This document shows, one piece after another, positions 17,235 through 25,293 of a stretch of DNA of 64,000 bases. Where the stretch lies: contig NZ_FONQ01000003.1 of NCBI RefSeq assembly GCF_900112975.1, positions 193,746 through 257,745 on the forward strand, given 5' to 3'. Both the position numbers and the translations under genes were made by a program. Origin of the DNA: Flavobacterium xueshanense. GTDB taxonomy: Bacteria; Bacteroidota; Bacteroidia; Flavobacteriales; Flavobacteriaceae. Every line of letters starts with the position of its first letter. Position 1 is the stretch's first letter. The notes below the pieces were generated by a model. The model worked only from the letters and a program-made list of their open reading frames with translations. It did not search any database and was not told the origin of the DNA.

Positions 17235-17278
17235 ATTAAAAAAACAAAATCCTTTCCAACCGAAATTAGAAAGGATTT
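17235..17278 (-). terminator. terminator of the acyl-CoA dehydrogenase gene
   Basis: A 10-bp perfect stem (17247-17256 with 17269-17278, loop 12) is followed on the minus strand by a T-rich run interrupted by one G. It begins about 20 bp after the stop at 17299. Confidence 0.85.
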
Positions 17279-17298
17279 CCATAATTATTTTGTTTTAT

Positions 17299-18438
17299 TT
17301 ACGAAACTAATCCTCTTGAAATTACAATTCGTTGTATTTCAGAAGTTCCTTCATAAATTTGAGTAATTTTAGAGTCACGCATCATACGTTCCACATGATA
17401 TTCTGCTACATAACCATTTCCACCGTGAATTTGAACAGCTTCATTGGCCACTTCCAAAGCAATTTCTGAGGCGTACAATTTTGCCATCGCTCCAGAATGC
17501 GCAATATCTTTACCTTCATCTTTTTCGCAAGCCGCTTTCATCACCAATAATTTTGCTGCAGTTACTTTGACGTACATATCAGCCAGTTTAAAAGCGATTG
17601 CCTGATGGTTGAAAATTTCTTTTCCAAAGGCTTTTCTCTCATGCGAATATTTCAATGCAATTTCATAAGCACCAGTTGCAATTCCTAACGCTTGTGAGGC
17701 AATTCCTATTCTTCCGCCGTTTAAAACATTCATTGCAAAAGCAAATCCAAATCCGTCGGCACCAATTCTATTTTCTTTAGGAACCTTTACATCCGTAAAC
17801 ATTAAAGAATGCGTATCGCTTCCACGAATTCCCATTTTTTTCTCTTTTGGACCAATATCAAATCCAGCCCAACCTTTCTCTACGATAAAAGCATTAATTC
17901 CTTTGTGTCCTTTTTCAATATCCGTTTGGGCAATTACTAAATAAGTGGATGCAGTTGACCCATTAGTGATCCAGTTTTTAGTTCCATTCAACAAATAATG
18001 ATCGCCTTTGTCAATAGCTGTAGTTTTTTGCGAAGTCGCATCGCTTCCCGCTTCTGGCTCTGACAAACAAAAAGCACCAATCACTTCTCCTTTGGCAAGC
18101 GGCACTAAATATTTCATTTTTTGCTCTTCACTGCAATATTTTTCAAGACCAGCACAAACTAAAGAGTTATTTACTGACATGATTACAGCTGCCGAAGCAT
18201 CAACTTTTGCGATTTCTGTCATTGCCAAAACATAAGAGATGCTGTCCAAACCAGATCCACCATATTTAGGATCTACCATCATTCCCATAAAACCTAAATC
18301 CGCCATCATTTTCACCTGCTCAGTTGGGAATTTTGAATGTTCATCACGTTCAATTACGCCTGGTAATAATTCTGATACTGCAAAATCTTTAGCGGCTTGC
18401 TGAATCATTAAATGCTCTTCAGTTAGATTAAAATCCAT
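17299..18438 (-). CDS. acyl-CoA dehydrogenase
   Basis: 379 residues, the normal length for short/medium-chain and butyryl-type dehydrogenases. The FAD- and substrate-binding signatures are complete: CLSEPEAGSDATSQKT, YLLNGTKNWITNG, GRIGIASQALGIATGAYE, and VQIHGGNGYVAEYHVERMMRD. The catalytic Glu lies in YEGTSEIQ near residue 363. It oxidises acyl-CoA to enoyl-CoA and passes electrons to ETF. It has its own promoter (18476-18505) and terminator, so it is a single-gene unit. Confidence 0.95.
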   Translation of the reverse strand: MDFNLTEEHLMIQQAAKDFAVSELLPGVIERDEHSKFPTEQVKMMADLGFMGMMVDPKYGGSGLDSISYVLAMTEIAKVDASAAVIMSVNNSLVCAGLEKYCSEEQKMKYLVPLAKGEVIGAFCLSEPEAGSDATSQKTTAIDKGDHYLLNGTKNWITNGSTASTYLVIAQTDIEKGHKGINAFIVEKGWAGFDIGPKEKKMGIRGSDTHSLMFTDVKVPKENRIGADGFGFAFAMNVLNGGRIGIASQALGIATGAYEIALKYSHERKAFGKEIFNHQAIAFKLADMYVKVTAAKLLVMKAACEKDEGKDIAHSGAMAKLYASEIALEVANEAVQIHGGNGYVAEYHVERMMRDSKITQIYEGTSEIQRIVISRGLVS

Positions 18439-18475
18439 ATTTTTATTGTAAATTAATTGTTCTTAAATTTGTCAT

Positions 18476-18505
18476 CAAAAGTAATTATTAAATATCAGAT
18501 TTCAA
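18476..18505 (-). promoter_or_regulatory. Bacteroidota promoter of the acyl-CoA dehydrogenase gene
   Basis: On the minus strand, TTG (18505-18503) is followed by 19 bases and then TACTTTTG (18483-18476), an exact match to TTG-N19-TAnnTTTG. The start codon is 38 bp downstream of the -7 box. Confidence 0.75.
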
Positions 18506-18526
18506 ACGATTTCGTAAATTTAGCCT

Positions 18527-19597
18527 ATGTTTAAAGAAAACTATACTATAATAGGAGTCATGTCCGGAACTTCGCTGGACGGCGTAGATTTGGCACACAT
18601 TGTCTTTACTGTAAAAAATAATAAGTGGGAATTTGAAATCTTGGAATCTGAAACTATTTCTTATACAACCGATTGGTTAAACAAATTAAAAATAGCCGTC
18701 GATTTTTCTAAAACTCAACTAGAGCAATTGAACCGAGATTATACGCAACTTTTGGGTACGATTATTTCAAGTTTTATTAAAAAATACGAAATAAAAAATC
18801 TCAACGCCGTTTGTTCCCACGGACACACTATTTTACACCAACCACAAAACGGATTTACTTTACAAATTGGCAACTTGCCTGAAATTGCGGACTTAATTAT
18901 CCAAACGGTAGTTTGTGATTTTAGGGTTCAGGATGTACAACTGGGCGGTCAAGGCGCGCCTTTGGTTCCTATTGGTGATCGAATTTTATTTCCTGAGTAT
19001 GACTACTGCATGAATTTAGGTGGTTTTTCGAATATATCTTTTGAACAAAATAACAAAAGAATCGCCTTTGATATTTCACCTGTGAACACTGTTTTAAATT
19101 TTTATGCCAATCAATTGGGATTGGATTATGATGACAAAGGCAGTATTTCAAGAACCGGAATTTGTAACGAAGATTTATTAAATGGATTAAATGCTTTGGA
19201 ATACTACCAAAAAAAACATCCTAAATCATTGGGTTTCGAATTTGTAAAAGAAATTATTTTGCCTATTTTCGAAAGTTATTCCATTCCAATTAAAGACAAA
19301 TTATACACCTTTACGGAACACGTGGCTTTGCAAATTACTTTGGCTTTGCCAAATAAAAACGGCAGTCTTTTTATAACTGGCGGTGGCGCTTACAATGATT
19401 TTCTCATCGAGAGAATTCAATATCATTTACCAGAAATGAAAATCATAATTCCTTCAGGTAAAATATTGGAATTCAAAGAAGCGTTGATTTTTGCATTACT
19501 CGGTGTTTTAAAATTACGCGGAGAAATCAATGTTTTGAATAGCGTTACAGGAGCAAAAAAAGATCACAGTTCTGGAACTATTTATTCTCCTAAATAA
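18527..19597 (+). CDS. anmK: anhydro-N-acetylmuramic acid kinase
   Basis: 356 residues. The phosphate-binding loop GVMSGTSLDGVDLA (about residues 10-23), AVCSHGHTILHQP (about 95-107), DFRVQDVQLGGQGAPLVPIGD (about 131-151) and the late FITGGGAYNDFL fit AnmK closely. The enzyme phosphorylates and opens 1,6-anhydro-MurNAc from recycled peptidoglycan, giving MurNAc-6-phosphate. The gene is divergent from the acyl-CoA dehydrogenase and 67 bp before the Glu-type dehydrogenase. Confidence 0.96.
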   Translation: MFKENYTIIGVMSGTSLDGVDLAHIVFTVKNNKWEFEILESETISYTTDWLNKLKIAVDFSKTQLEQLNRDYTQLLGTIISSFIKKYEIKNLNAVCSHGHTILHQPQNGFTLQIGNLPEIADLIIQTVVCDFRVQDVQLGGQGAPLVPIGDRILFPEYDYCMNLGGFSNISFEQNNKRIAFDISPVNTVLNFYANQLGLDYDDKGSISRTGICNEDLLNGLNALEYYQKKHPKSLGFEFVKEIILPIFESYSIPIKDKLYTFTEHVALQITLALPNKNGSLFITGGGAYNDFLIERIQYHLPEMKIIIPSGKILEFKEALIFALLGVLKLRGEINVLNSVTGAKKDHSSGTIYSPK

Positions 19598-19664
19598 AAT
19601 TAAAAATAGATAATTCACATTATTCTATTTTTTATATTTGCCAAAATTAAACATATCGCAACAA

Positions 19665-20891
19665 ATGAAAGATTTATTAAAGAAATTCGAAAATAAAGAA
19701 CCTGAAATAGTTTTCCATTGGAAAGATACAGAAACGGAAGCTGAAGGATGGACCGTCATTAATTCGCTACGTGGTGGCGCTGCCGGTGGTGGTACTCGTA
19801 TGAGAAAAGGGTTGGATATGAATGAAGTTTTGTCTTTGGCAAAAACCATGGAAGTGAAATTTTCGGTTTCTGGACCTGCAATTGGAGGCGCTAAATCTGG
19901 AATTAATTTTGATCCGAATGATCCAAGAAAAAAAGGCGTTTTACAACGTTGGTATAAAGCCGTTTCTCCTTTATTAAAGAGTTACTACGGAACTGGCGGC
20001 GATTTGAATGTAGATGAAATTCACGAAGTAATTCCTATGACGGAGGAATGTGGAGTTTGGCATCCCCAAGAAGGTGTTTTTAACGGACATTTCAAACCGA
20101 CCGAAGCAGATAAAATCAACAGAATTGGGCAGTTACGTCAAGGTGTGGTGAAGGTGATTGAAAATCCAAAATTCTCACCTGATGTTTCCAAAAAATATAC
20201 TGTTGCCGATATGATTACCGGTTATGGTGTTGCTGAAGCCGTTCGTAATTATTACACGATTTATGGTGGAGATGTGAAAGGAAAGAAAGCAATCGTTCAA
20301 GGTTTTGGAAACGTAGGGTCAGCTGCCGCATTTTACTTAGCCGAAATGGGTGCTAAAGTAATTGGTATCATCGACAGAGATGGTGGAATAATAAACGACG
20401 AAGGATTCTCTTTCGAAGAAATTAGAGCTTTATTTTTAGCCAAAGACGGAAACAAACTAGTTGCTGAGAACATGATTCCGTTTGAAGAAATCAATCAAAA
20501 AATATGGACAATCGGTGCTGAAATATTCACTCCGTGTGCCGCTTCCCGATTGGTCACTCAATCACAAATTGACAGCTTAATTGCAAATGGTCTTGAAGTA
20601 ATTTCCTGTGGTGCGAATGTACCTTTTGCCGATGCAGCAATATTTTTCGGTCCAATTATGGAAGATGTAGATCATAAAGTGAGTTTGATTCCTGACTTTA
20701 TTTCTAATTGTGGGATGGCGCGTGTTTTTGCCTATTTCATGGAAAAGAAAGTACAAATGACGGATGAAGCTATTTTCCAAGACACCTCAGAAATCATCAA
20801 AAAAGCAATCGAAAAAGCGCATGCTTTAAATCCAAGTAAAACAAATATTAGTGCCACTGCTTTTGAAATTGCACTAAAGCAGCTTACTTAA
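19665..20891 (+). CDS. Glu/Leu/Phe/Val dehydrogenase
   Basis: 408 residues from the ATG at 19665; an upstream TTG is part of a TATATTTG promoter-like box (19633-19640). The N-terminal substrate domain has GGAAGGGTRM and PAIGGAKSGINFDP (catalytic Lys region), then YGTGGDLNVDE. The Rossmann part has VQGFGNVGSAAAFYLAEMGAKV. The family oxidatively deaminates glutamate or branched/aromatic amino acids with NAD(P). The exact amino acid cannot be fixed by inspection. Confidence 0.93.
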   Translation: MKDLLKKFENKEPEIVFHWKDTETEAEGWTVINSLRGGAAGGGTRMRKGLDMNEVLSLAKTMEVKFSVSGPAIGGAKSGINFDPNDPRKKGVLQRWYKAVSPLLKSYYGTGGDLNVDEIHEVIPMTEECGVWHPQEGVFNGHFKPTEADKINRIGQLRQGVVKVIENPKFSPDVSKKYTVADMITGYGVAEAVRNYYTIYGGDVKGKKAIVQGFGNVGSAAAFYLAEMGAKVIGIIDRDGGIINDEGFSFEEIRALFLAKDGNKLVAENMIPFEEINQKIWTIGAEIFTPCAASRLVTQSQIDSLIANGLEVISCGANVPFADAAIFFGPIMEDVDHKVSLIPDFISNCGMARVFAYFMEKKVQMTDEAIFQDTSEIIKKAIEKAHALNPSKTNISATAFEIALKQLT

Positions 20892-20945
20892 ATTAAAATA
20901 GTATTCTTTAAGCCGATGGGTGTAATTCAATTTGTTTAATTTTTT

Positions 20946-21068
20946 AACCACATAGAAACATAGATTTTTACATTAAGGAAGGCGTTTCACTTTTTTAGTA
21001 AAAACCATAGCTAGGTGAACCCAAGAATTGGGCTATCTGACTCTTTTTTTCTATGTTTCTATGTGGTT
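20946..21068. repeat. 19-bp inverted-repeat element (AACCACATAGAAACATAGA)
   Basis: 20946-20964 and 21050-21068 are perfect inverted copies of 19 bp, 85 bp apart. The inside holds a small CCAA-GAA-TTGG hairpin at about 21021-21032 and no reading frame of note. This pattern resembles short interspersed inverted repeats of flavobacterial genomes. It occupies the 416-bp gap between the dehydrogenase and the tonB-like gene; I see nothing else there. Confidence 0.85.
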
Positions 21069-21307
21069 CAATTTTTTTATTTAAAATTAATTTAAATTTT
21101 TATTACTATTATCCAACGGATTATTCTTTAATATTTATCGGAACTGGGATGAAGAAGATTTTATAATCTTTTTAGTCCCTTTTCTTTTTTTTTAGTTTTA
21201 AGCGAAAGCGATCTTATTTATATTCCAGCAGTAGCTTTTTACTCTTAACAATTTTTAGTACTTTTCAACGTTTTTTAGTAGTACACTTTTTAAAATTTAA
21301 AATACAA

Positions 21308-22207
21308 ATGAGTTCCACCATTTCATCAGATCAAAAGAAATCCTTAGCAATATCCATTCTTTTGTATGCGACAATGTTGCTGATTTTATTTTTCATCCGA
21401 TTTTGGCCTCCCGCAAACATGGATGAACTTGCCGGTGGCGGCGGTGGCGGTGGCGTTACGGTGAATTTTGGCGACAGCGATTTCGGTTCTGGAGCAGATT
21501 ATAAGAGTGAAATTTTAGAAGTAAAAAACCTAACCAGACAAACGCCTGCAAAATCAACTCCGGACGAAGCTATTTTATCGCAAGAAAACAGCACCGAGGA
21601 AAGTGTTGTGATTCCGACGAAAGAAAAAACTAAAAAACCAACAGTAGTTGTAAAAGAAGAAACAAAACCCGTGGTTGTAAAACCTAAAGTTTCCAACAAT
21701 ACAAATGATGCTTTATCGAGCATCATGAAGGGCTCCAATAAAGGCGGTGATGGGGATGATAAAACAGCTGGAAACAAAGGAAAATCTAACGGAAGCTTAA
21801 GTTCTAACGGTTATTATGGAACAGGTGGTTCTGGTGGAGGAACAGGTGGAGGAAACGGCAGTGGAACTGGAATAGGCACTGGCAGTGGCTATGGCTCCGG
21901 AAGCGGCGGCGGAACAGGGAGTGGTTCTGGCGGCGGAGTTGGATATTCGTTAGGAAACAGAAAAGCAGTTTCTAAACCCGCACCAAAATACACGTGTAAT
22001 GAACAAGGAAAAGTTGTTGTTGAAGTATCGGTAGATCGAACCGGAAGGACTGTGAATGCTGTTGCCGGTGTAAAAGGAACCACTAATACCGCAAAATGTT
22101 TACTAGATCAAGCCCGAATTGCTGCTATGAATACGAGATGGGATGCCAGCAGCGATGCTCCGGAAAAACAAGTAGGTAAGATTGTTTACAATTTCAATTT
22201 GAATTAA
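21308..22207 (+). CDS. TonB-like energy transducer
   Basis: 299 residues. One N-terminal membrane segment (about 12-31) is followed by a long Gly-rich, Lys/Pro/Val-rich spacer: a poly-Gly patch near 43-49, KKPTVVV/KPVVVKPK near 97-115, and a Gly/Ser/Thr repeat from about 165 to 215. The C-terminal domain (GKVVVEVSVDRTGRTVNAVAG, then a late KQVGKIVYNFNLN) fits the TonB C-terminal fold. It would carry proton-motive energy from ExbBD to SusC-type receptors. It points toward exbD-exbB rather than following them, an unusual order. Confidence 0.85.
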   Translation: MSSTISSDQKKSLAISILLYATMLLILFFIRFWPPANMDELAGGGGGGGVTVNFGDSDFGSGADYKSEILEVKNLTRQTPAKSTPDEAILSQENSTEESVVIPTKEKTKKPTVVVKEETKPVVVKPKVSNNTNDALSSIMKGSNKGGDGDDKTAGNKGKSNGSLSSNGYYGTGGSGGGTGGGNGSGTGIGTGSGYGSGSGGGTGSGSGGGVGYSLGNRKAVSKPAPKYTCNEQGKVVVEVSVDRTGRTVNAVAGVKGTTNTAKCLLDQARIAAMNTRWDASSDAPEKQVGKIVYNFNLN

Positions 22208-22256
22208 AACAATTAGGAGCAGTACTTTTTCGTTTTTTAAACAATACATTTTCTCG

Positions 22257-22325
22257 TCATCGCGAGGAACGGGCGCCATCGCTTAACGAGAGCAACAAGA
22301 AAGATTGCTTCGTTCCTCGCGATGA
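22257..22325. repeat. TCATCGCGAGGAACG palindromic interspersed repeat
   Basis: 15-bp perfect inverted ends at 22257-22271 and 22311-22325 enclose 39 bases that include AAGATTGCTTCG. GTCATxGCGAGGAACG-type elements recur in genomes of several phyla, including Bacteroidota (from memory). No reading frame. Confidence 0.85.
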
Positions 22326-22341
22326 AAGCAAAAATAATCTG

Positions 22342-22470
22342 GCAGATCACGAATCTGCGTGAGGGATAGCAGCAAGTACCGAAGTACTGCGGATAGCCCG
22401 ACCGCAATATGAAAAGGGGCTAATCAGCATAAAGTTGATTAGCCCCTTTTCATATTGTGGTCACGCCCAA
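22342..22470 (+). ncRNA. structured element with multi-stem fold and long terminal hairpin
   Basis: Several nested pairings are visible. GCAGAT/ATCTGC forms a small hairpin (22342-22358). GCGTGA (22357-22362) can pair with TCACGC (22461-22466) to close a junction. GTAC-CGAA-GTAC forms a tetraloop hairpin near 22376-22387. A perfect 22-bp stem (22405-22426 with 22436-22457) extends through GACC/GGTC to about 27 bp. The conserved-looking words are GTGAGGGATAGC, GGATAGCCCGACC and TCACGCCCAA. From memory this resembles a recurrent flavobacterial element, possibly the Flavo-1 motif; not verified. It also separates convergent genes and could terminate both. Confidence 0.6.
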
Positions 22471-22506
22471 ATGAAACAATTGCTTCTTAAAAACGCTCAA
22501 TAAAGC

Positions 22507-22902
22507 TTACTTGGGACTGGTAGCAATCACAAACTTCAGATTGTTTTTTACTCCTATTTGCAGTACATCGACTAAGTCTTGTACTTGCAAATTGAATGGA
22601 ATACGAACAATAACCGTTTGATCCTTCGTTGAGCTCATTTTAGACATCAGCGTAGTTTCCAGTTCTTCAAATGAAACAGGCTGTTTGTCGATGTAGAATT
22701 TTTTATCCTCAGTAACGGATAAGCTAATGTATTGCTTGTTCGTCTTCTCGTTAGATTGTGCTTTTGGCAACGTCATCTTGATAACATTAGGATTAGCCAA
22801 GGTTGATATAATCAAGAAAAACAACAACAGAAAAAACATAATATCACTTAATGAAGAAGTCGCGACCTCGGCATGAAATCTTCTTTTACGTTTTATAGAC
22901 AT
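22507..22902 (-). CDS. exbD: ExbD/TolR biopolymer transport protein
   Basis: 131 residues. One N-terminal membrane segment (LSDIMFFLLLFFLIISTLANPNV, about residues 17-39) contains the Asp used for proton coupling (SDIMFF). The periplasmic part has the ExbD pattern ISLSVTEDKKFYIDKQPV and TVIVRIPFNLQVQDLVDVL. It partners with ExbB, whose gene ends one base upstream. Confidence 0.93.
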   Translation of the reverse strand: MSIKRKRRFHAEVATSSLSDIMFFLLLFFLIISTLANPNVIKMTLPKAQSNEKTNKQYISLSVTEDKKFYIDKQPVSFEELETTLMSKMSSTKDQTVIVRIPFNLQVQDLVDVLQIGVKNNLKFVIATSPK

Positions 22903-22903
22903 G

Positions 22904-23599
22904 TTACGATCTTTGAATAATATTTACAAACTCTAATATTTGTTTTTGAATTTTTAAAGCAAAATTATCAATCTTGCCGTTTAATAAATGATACCCGCTG
23001 TAGGCGATAATACCAACGATTAATCCAGCACCACTACTGATCATTTTTTCATACAATCCTCCGGAAATATTACCGATACTAATATTTTCAGTTACCGAAA
23101 TGCTGTAAAATATTTTTATAACTCCTGAGATCGTTCCAATAAACCCTAACGTGGGCGCAATTCCGGCAATAAGTCCCAGATGGCCTAAATGCTTTTCCAT
23201 TTCTCCGATTTCGATATCGGCAGCACGATCCATATTGGATTCAATCTCAACAATAGGTCTTCCTATTACCAGAATTCCTTCTTTGATAATATTTCCTGAC
23301 GCAGTATTATTTCGTTCGGCAATAGATCGAGCCAAATCAAGATTTCCTGAATTTAAATTATCGCGTACATCACGCATCAAAAGAGTATCAATTTTGGATG
23401 CTTTACTGACAAACAAATAGCGTTCAATAATCAAATAAAAAGTGTAAAATAAGAGAATCCCAATTGGGATAAGCCACACACCGCCTTTTAAAAGAAATCC
23501 TAAAGTAGATATTTCGGTATTTGGAGCAATTTTTTCGATAACTACGTTTGAAGCAGCGTTGGTAATTGTGTCGGCCTGTAATTGTATAAAACTAAACAT
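22904..23599 (-). CDS. exbB: ExbB/TolQ/MotA proton channel protein
   Basis: 231 residues with three membrane segments (about 32-55, 140-165 and 180-205). The family signature LGHLGLIAGIAPTLGFIGTISGVIKIF and the second GISGGLYEKMISSGAGLIVGIIAYSGY-like region are present. It forms the proton channel that powers TonB with ExbD. It is the first gene of a two-gene unit exbB-exbD on the minus strand and is divergent from folC. Confidence 0.94.
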   Translation of the reverse strand: MFSFIQLQADTITNAASNVVIEKIAPNTEISTLGFLLKGGVWLIPIGILLFYTFYLIIERYLFVSKASKIDTLLMRDVRDNLNSGNLDLARSIAERNNTASGNIIKEGILVIGRPIVEIESNMDRAADIEIGEMEKHLGHLGLIAGIAPTLGFIGTISGVIKIFYSISVTENISIGNISGGLYEKMISSGAGLIVGIIAYSGYHLLNGKIDNFALKIQKQILEFVNIIQRS

Positions 23600-23728
23600 A
23601 TAATATTACTGTATTTTAATCATTAATTCTAAAAATTATTTCAATTTTGCACTAAAGATACTTTTCGATGTACTATTAAACTAAAAAAATCGAAAAATAT
23701 TTTAAACAACCCCTATTTTATTACAAAA

Positions 23729-24949
23729 ATGAATTATCAGGAAACCACAAATTGGATGTTTAATCAGCTCCCGATGTACCAGCTTCAGGGCGCTTCGGCC
23801 TACAAAAAAGATTTAACCAACACGTATTTACTCTTAACTCATCTTGATAATCCACAGGAAAAAATAAAGTGCATTCATGTTGGGGGGACTAATGGAAAAG
23901 GCTCCACATCACACATGTTGGCATCCATACTTCAAGAAGCCGGGTATAAAGTTGGATTGTACACTTCCCCACATTTAAAAGATTTTCGGGAACGCATAAA
24001 AATTAACGGAAAAGATATTTCTGAAGAATTTGTCACTGATTTCATCAATAAACACAAAAGTTTTTTTGAATCCAATGACATGAGTTTTTTTGAAATGACC
24101 GTTGGATTGGCTTTTGATTATTTCTCCAAAGAAAAAGTAGACATCGCCGTTATTGAAGTGGGAATGGGCGGAAGACTGGATGCAACCAATATCATTACCC
24201 CTCTCGTTTCAGTAATAACAAATATAGGACTGGATCACATCCAGTTTTTGGGCAACACGCTGGAAGCTATCGCATTTGAAAAAGCGGGCATCATAAAACC
24301 TAATATTCCAATAGTAATTGGCGAATACTCACTTAATACCAAACCCGTTTTTCTGGCTAAAGCCAAAGAATGCACTTCAGAAATCTATTTTGCTTCTGAT
24401 TTGATTTTAGAAACCTATCCTTCTGATTTAATTGGTGATTATCAGATGCAAAACAAGAAAACAGTTTTACAGACTATTGCTGTTTTAAATGCCCAAAAGG
24501 AATTTATAATTACTCCAGAAAACATAAAATCCGGATTATTACAAGTTGTACGAAACACAGACCTTCAAGGCAGATGGCAACAGATCAATGAATTTCCAAA
24601 AGTTATTTGCGATACCGCACACAACAAAAACGGATTGGAAATTGTTTTAAAACAAATACAAAAAGAAGAATTTGATGATCTACATATCGTTTTGGGAGTC
24701 GTAAACGACAAAGATTTAGATGAAATTCTACCTTTATTTCCAAAAAAAGCCAAGTATTACTTTTGCAAACCAAATATTCCTCGCGGACTAGATGCTGTAA
24801 TTCTAAAACAAAAAGCAGCAACTTTTGAATTAGTAGGAGAAGTATACTATTCTGTTTCAGAGGCTTATCAAAAAGCAATTGAAAACGCTGGGAAATCTGA
24901 TTTTATATACATTGGCGGCAGCACCTTTGTAGTTGCAGAAATTTTATAA
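23729..24949 (+). CDS. folC: folylpolyglutamate synthase / dihydrofolate synthase
   Basis: 406 residues. ATP-binding loop HVGGTNGKGSTSHML is at about 50-64, followed by YTSPHLKDFRERIKING, VIEVGMGGRLDATN and ITNIGLDHIQFLGNTLEAIAFEKAGIIKP, all typical of FolC. The C-terminal Mur-ligase-like domain has CDTAHNKNGLE. It makes dihydrofolate from dihydropteroate and adds glutamates to folates in the cytoplasm. Confidence 0.96.
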   Translation: MNYQETTNWMFNQLPMYQLQGASAYKKDLTNTYLLLTHLDNPQEKIKCIHVGGTNGKGSTSHMLASILQEAGYKVGLYTSPHLKDFRERIKINGKDISEEFVTDFINKHKSFFESNDMSFFEMTVGLAFDYFSKEKVDIAVIEVGMGGRLDATNIITPLVSVITNIGLDHIQFLGNTLEAIAFEKAGIIKPNIPIVIGEYSLNTKPVFLAKAKECTSEIYFASDLILETYPSDLIGDYQMQNKKTVLQTIAVLNAQKEFIITPENIKSGLLQVVRNTDLQGRWQQINEFPKVICDTAHNKNGLEIVLKQIQKEEFDDLHIVLGVVNDKDLDEILPLFPKKAKYYFCKPNIPRGLDAVILKQKAATFELVGEVYYSVSEAYQKAIENAGKSDFIYIGGSTFVVAEIL

Positions 24950-24965
24950 TTTTTTTGGTTTTTAC

Positions 24966-24995
24966 TTGCAAATCTAGAAAAGTGGCGTATATTTG
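24966..24995 (+). promoter_or_regulatory. promoter of tRNA-Val
   Basis: TTG (24966-24968), 19 bases, TATATTTG (24988-24995): an exact Bacteroidota sigma-A type promoter. It ends 41 bp before the tRNA. Confidence 0.85.
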
Positions 24996-25036
24996 CACAC
25001 GCAATAACGGAAACGAAAGTAACTAACATTGCATTA

Positions 25037-25111
25037 GGGCGATTAGCTCAGCTGGTTCAGAGCACCTCGTTTACACCGAGGGGGTCGGGGGTTCGAACCC
25101 CTCATCGCCCA
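25037..25111 (+). tRNA. tRNA-Val (anticodon TAC)
   Basis: A 75-nt cloverleaf: acceptor stem GGGCGAT/ATCGCCC, D-arm GCTC...GAGC, anticodon stem CCTCG/CGAGG with a seven-base loop TTTACAC giving TAC, and a T-arm with GGGGG-TTCGAAC-CCCTC in which the outer pair is relaxed. The discriminator base is A, and CCA is not encoded, as usual in this phylum. Preceded by its own promoter and followed directly by a terminator. Confidence 0.97.
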
Positions 25112-25112
25112 C

Positions 25113-25145
25113 AAAAAACTCCATTAGAAATAATGGAGTTTTTTT
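25113..25145 (+). terminator. terminator of tRNA-Val
   Basis: Stem ACTCCATTA with its complement around GAAA, flanked by A and T runs. It begins two bases after the tRNA end. Confidence 0.93.
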
Positions 25146-25243
25146 ATGTCTAATATTGTCCACTCCTAAAATAGGATCAAGTTCAAAAGTTGGGGGTTGT
25201 ACAAAAAGATTAGATAACCTCAACAAGAAAAAAATAGCGATAT

Positions 25244-25280
25244 ACAAAAAACTCCATTAGAAATAATGGAGTTTTTTATG
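25244..25280. terminator. duplicate of the tRNA-Val terminator
   Basis: Matches 25111-25148 over its whole length except for one T in the T-run, 133 bp downstream. The stem is symmetrical with A and T runs on both sides, so it can end transcription of the minus-strand NrtR-like gene, whose stop is at 25294. The 95 bases between the two copies show no gene; they contain CACTCCTAAAATAGGA-type sequence that could be an insertion-sequence remnant. Confidence 0.85.
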
Positions 25281-25293
25281 TTTTTTTTTTAAA

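Noticed and set aside
19638..19664. A longer N-terminus for the Glu-type dehydrogenase from a TTG
   Set aside because: The TTG lies inside a TATATTTG promoter-like box; the ATG at 19665 gives the normal family start.
21499..22083. Two minus-strand frames opposite the tonB-like gene
   Set aside because: They are shadows of the Gly/Ser/Pro-rich coding sequence, with biased composition.
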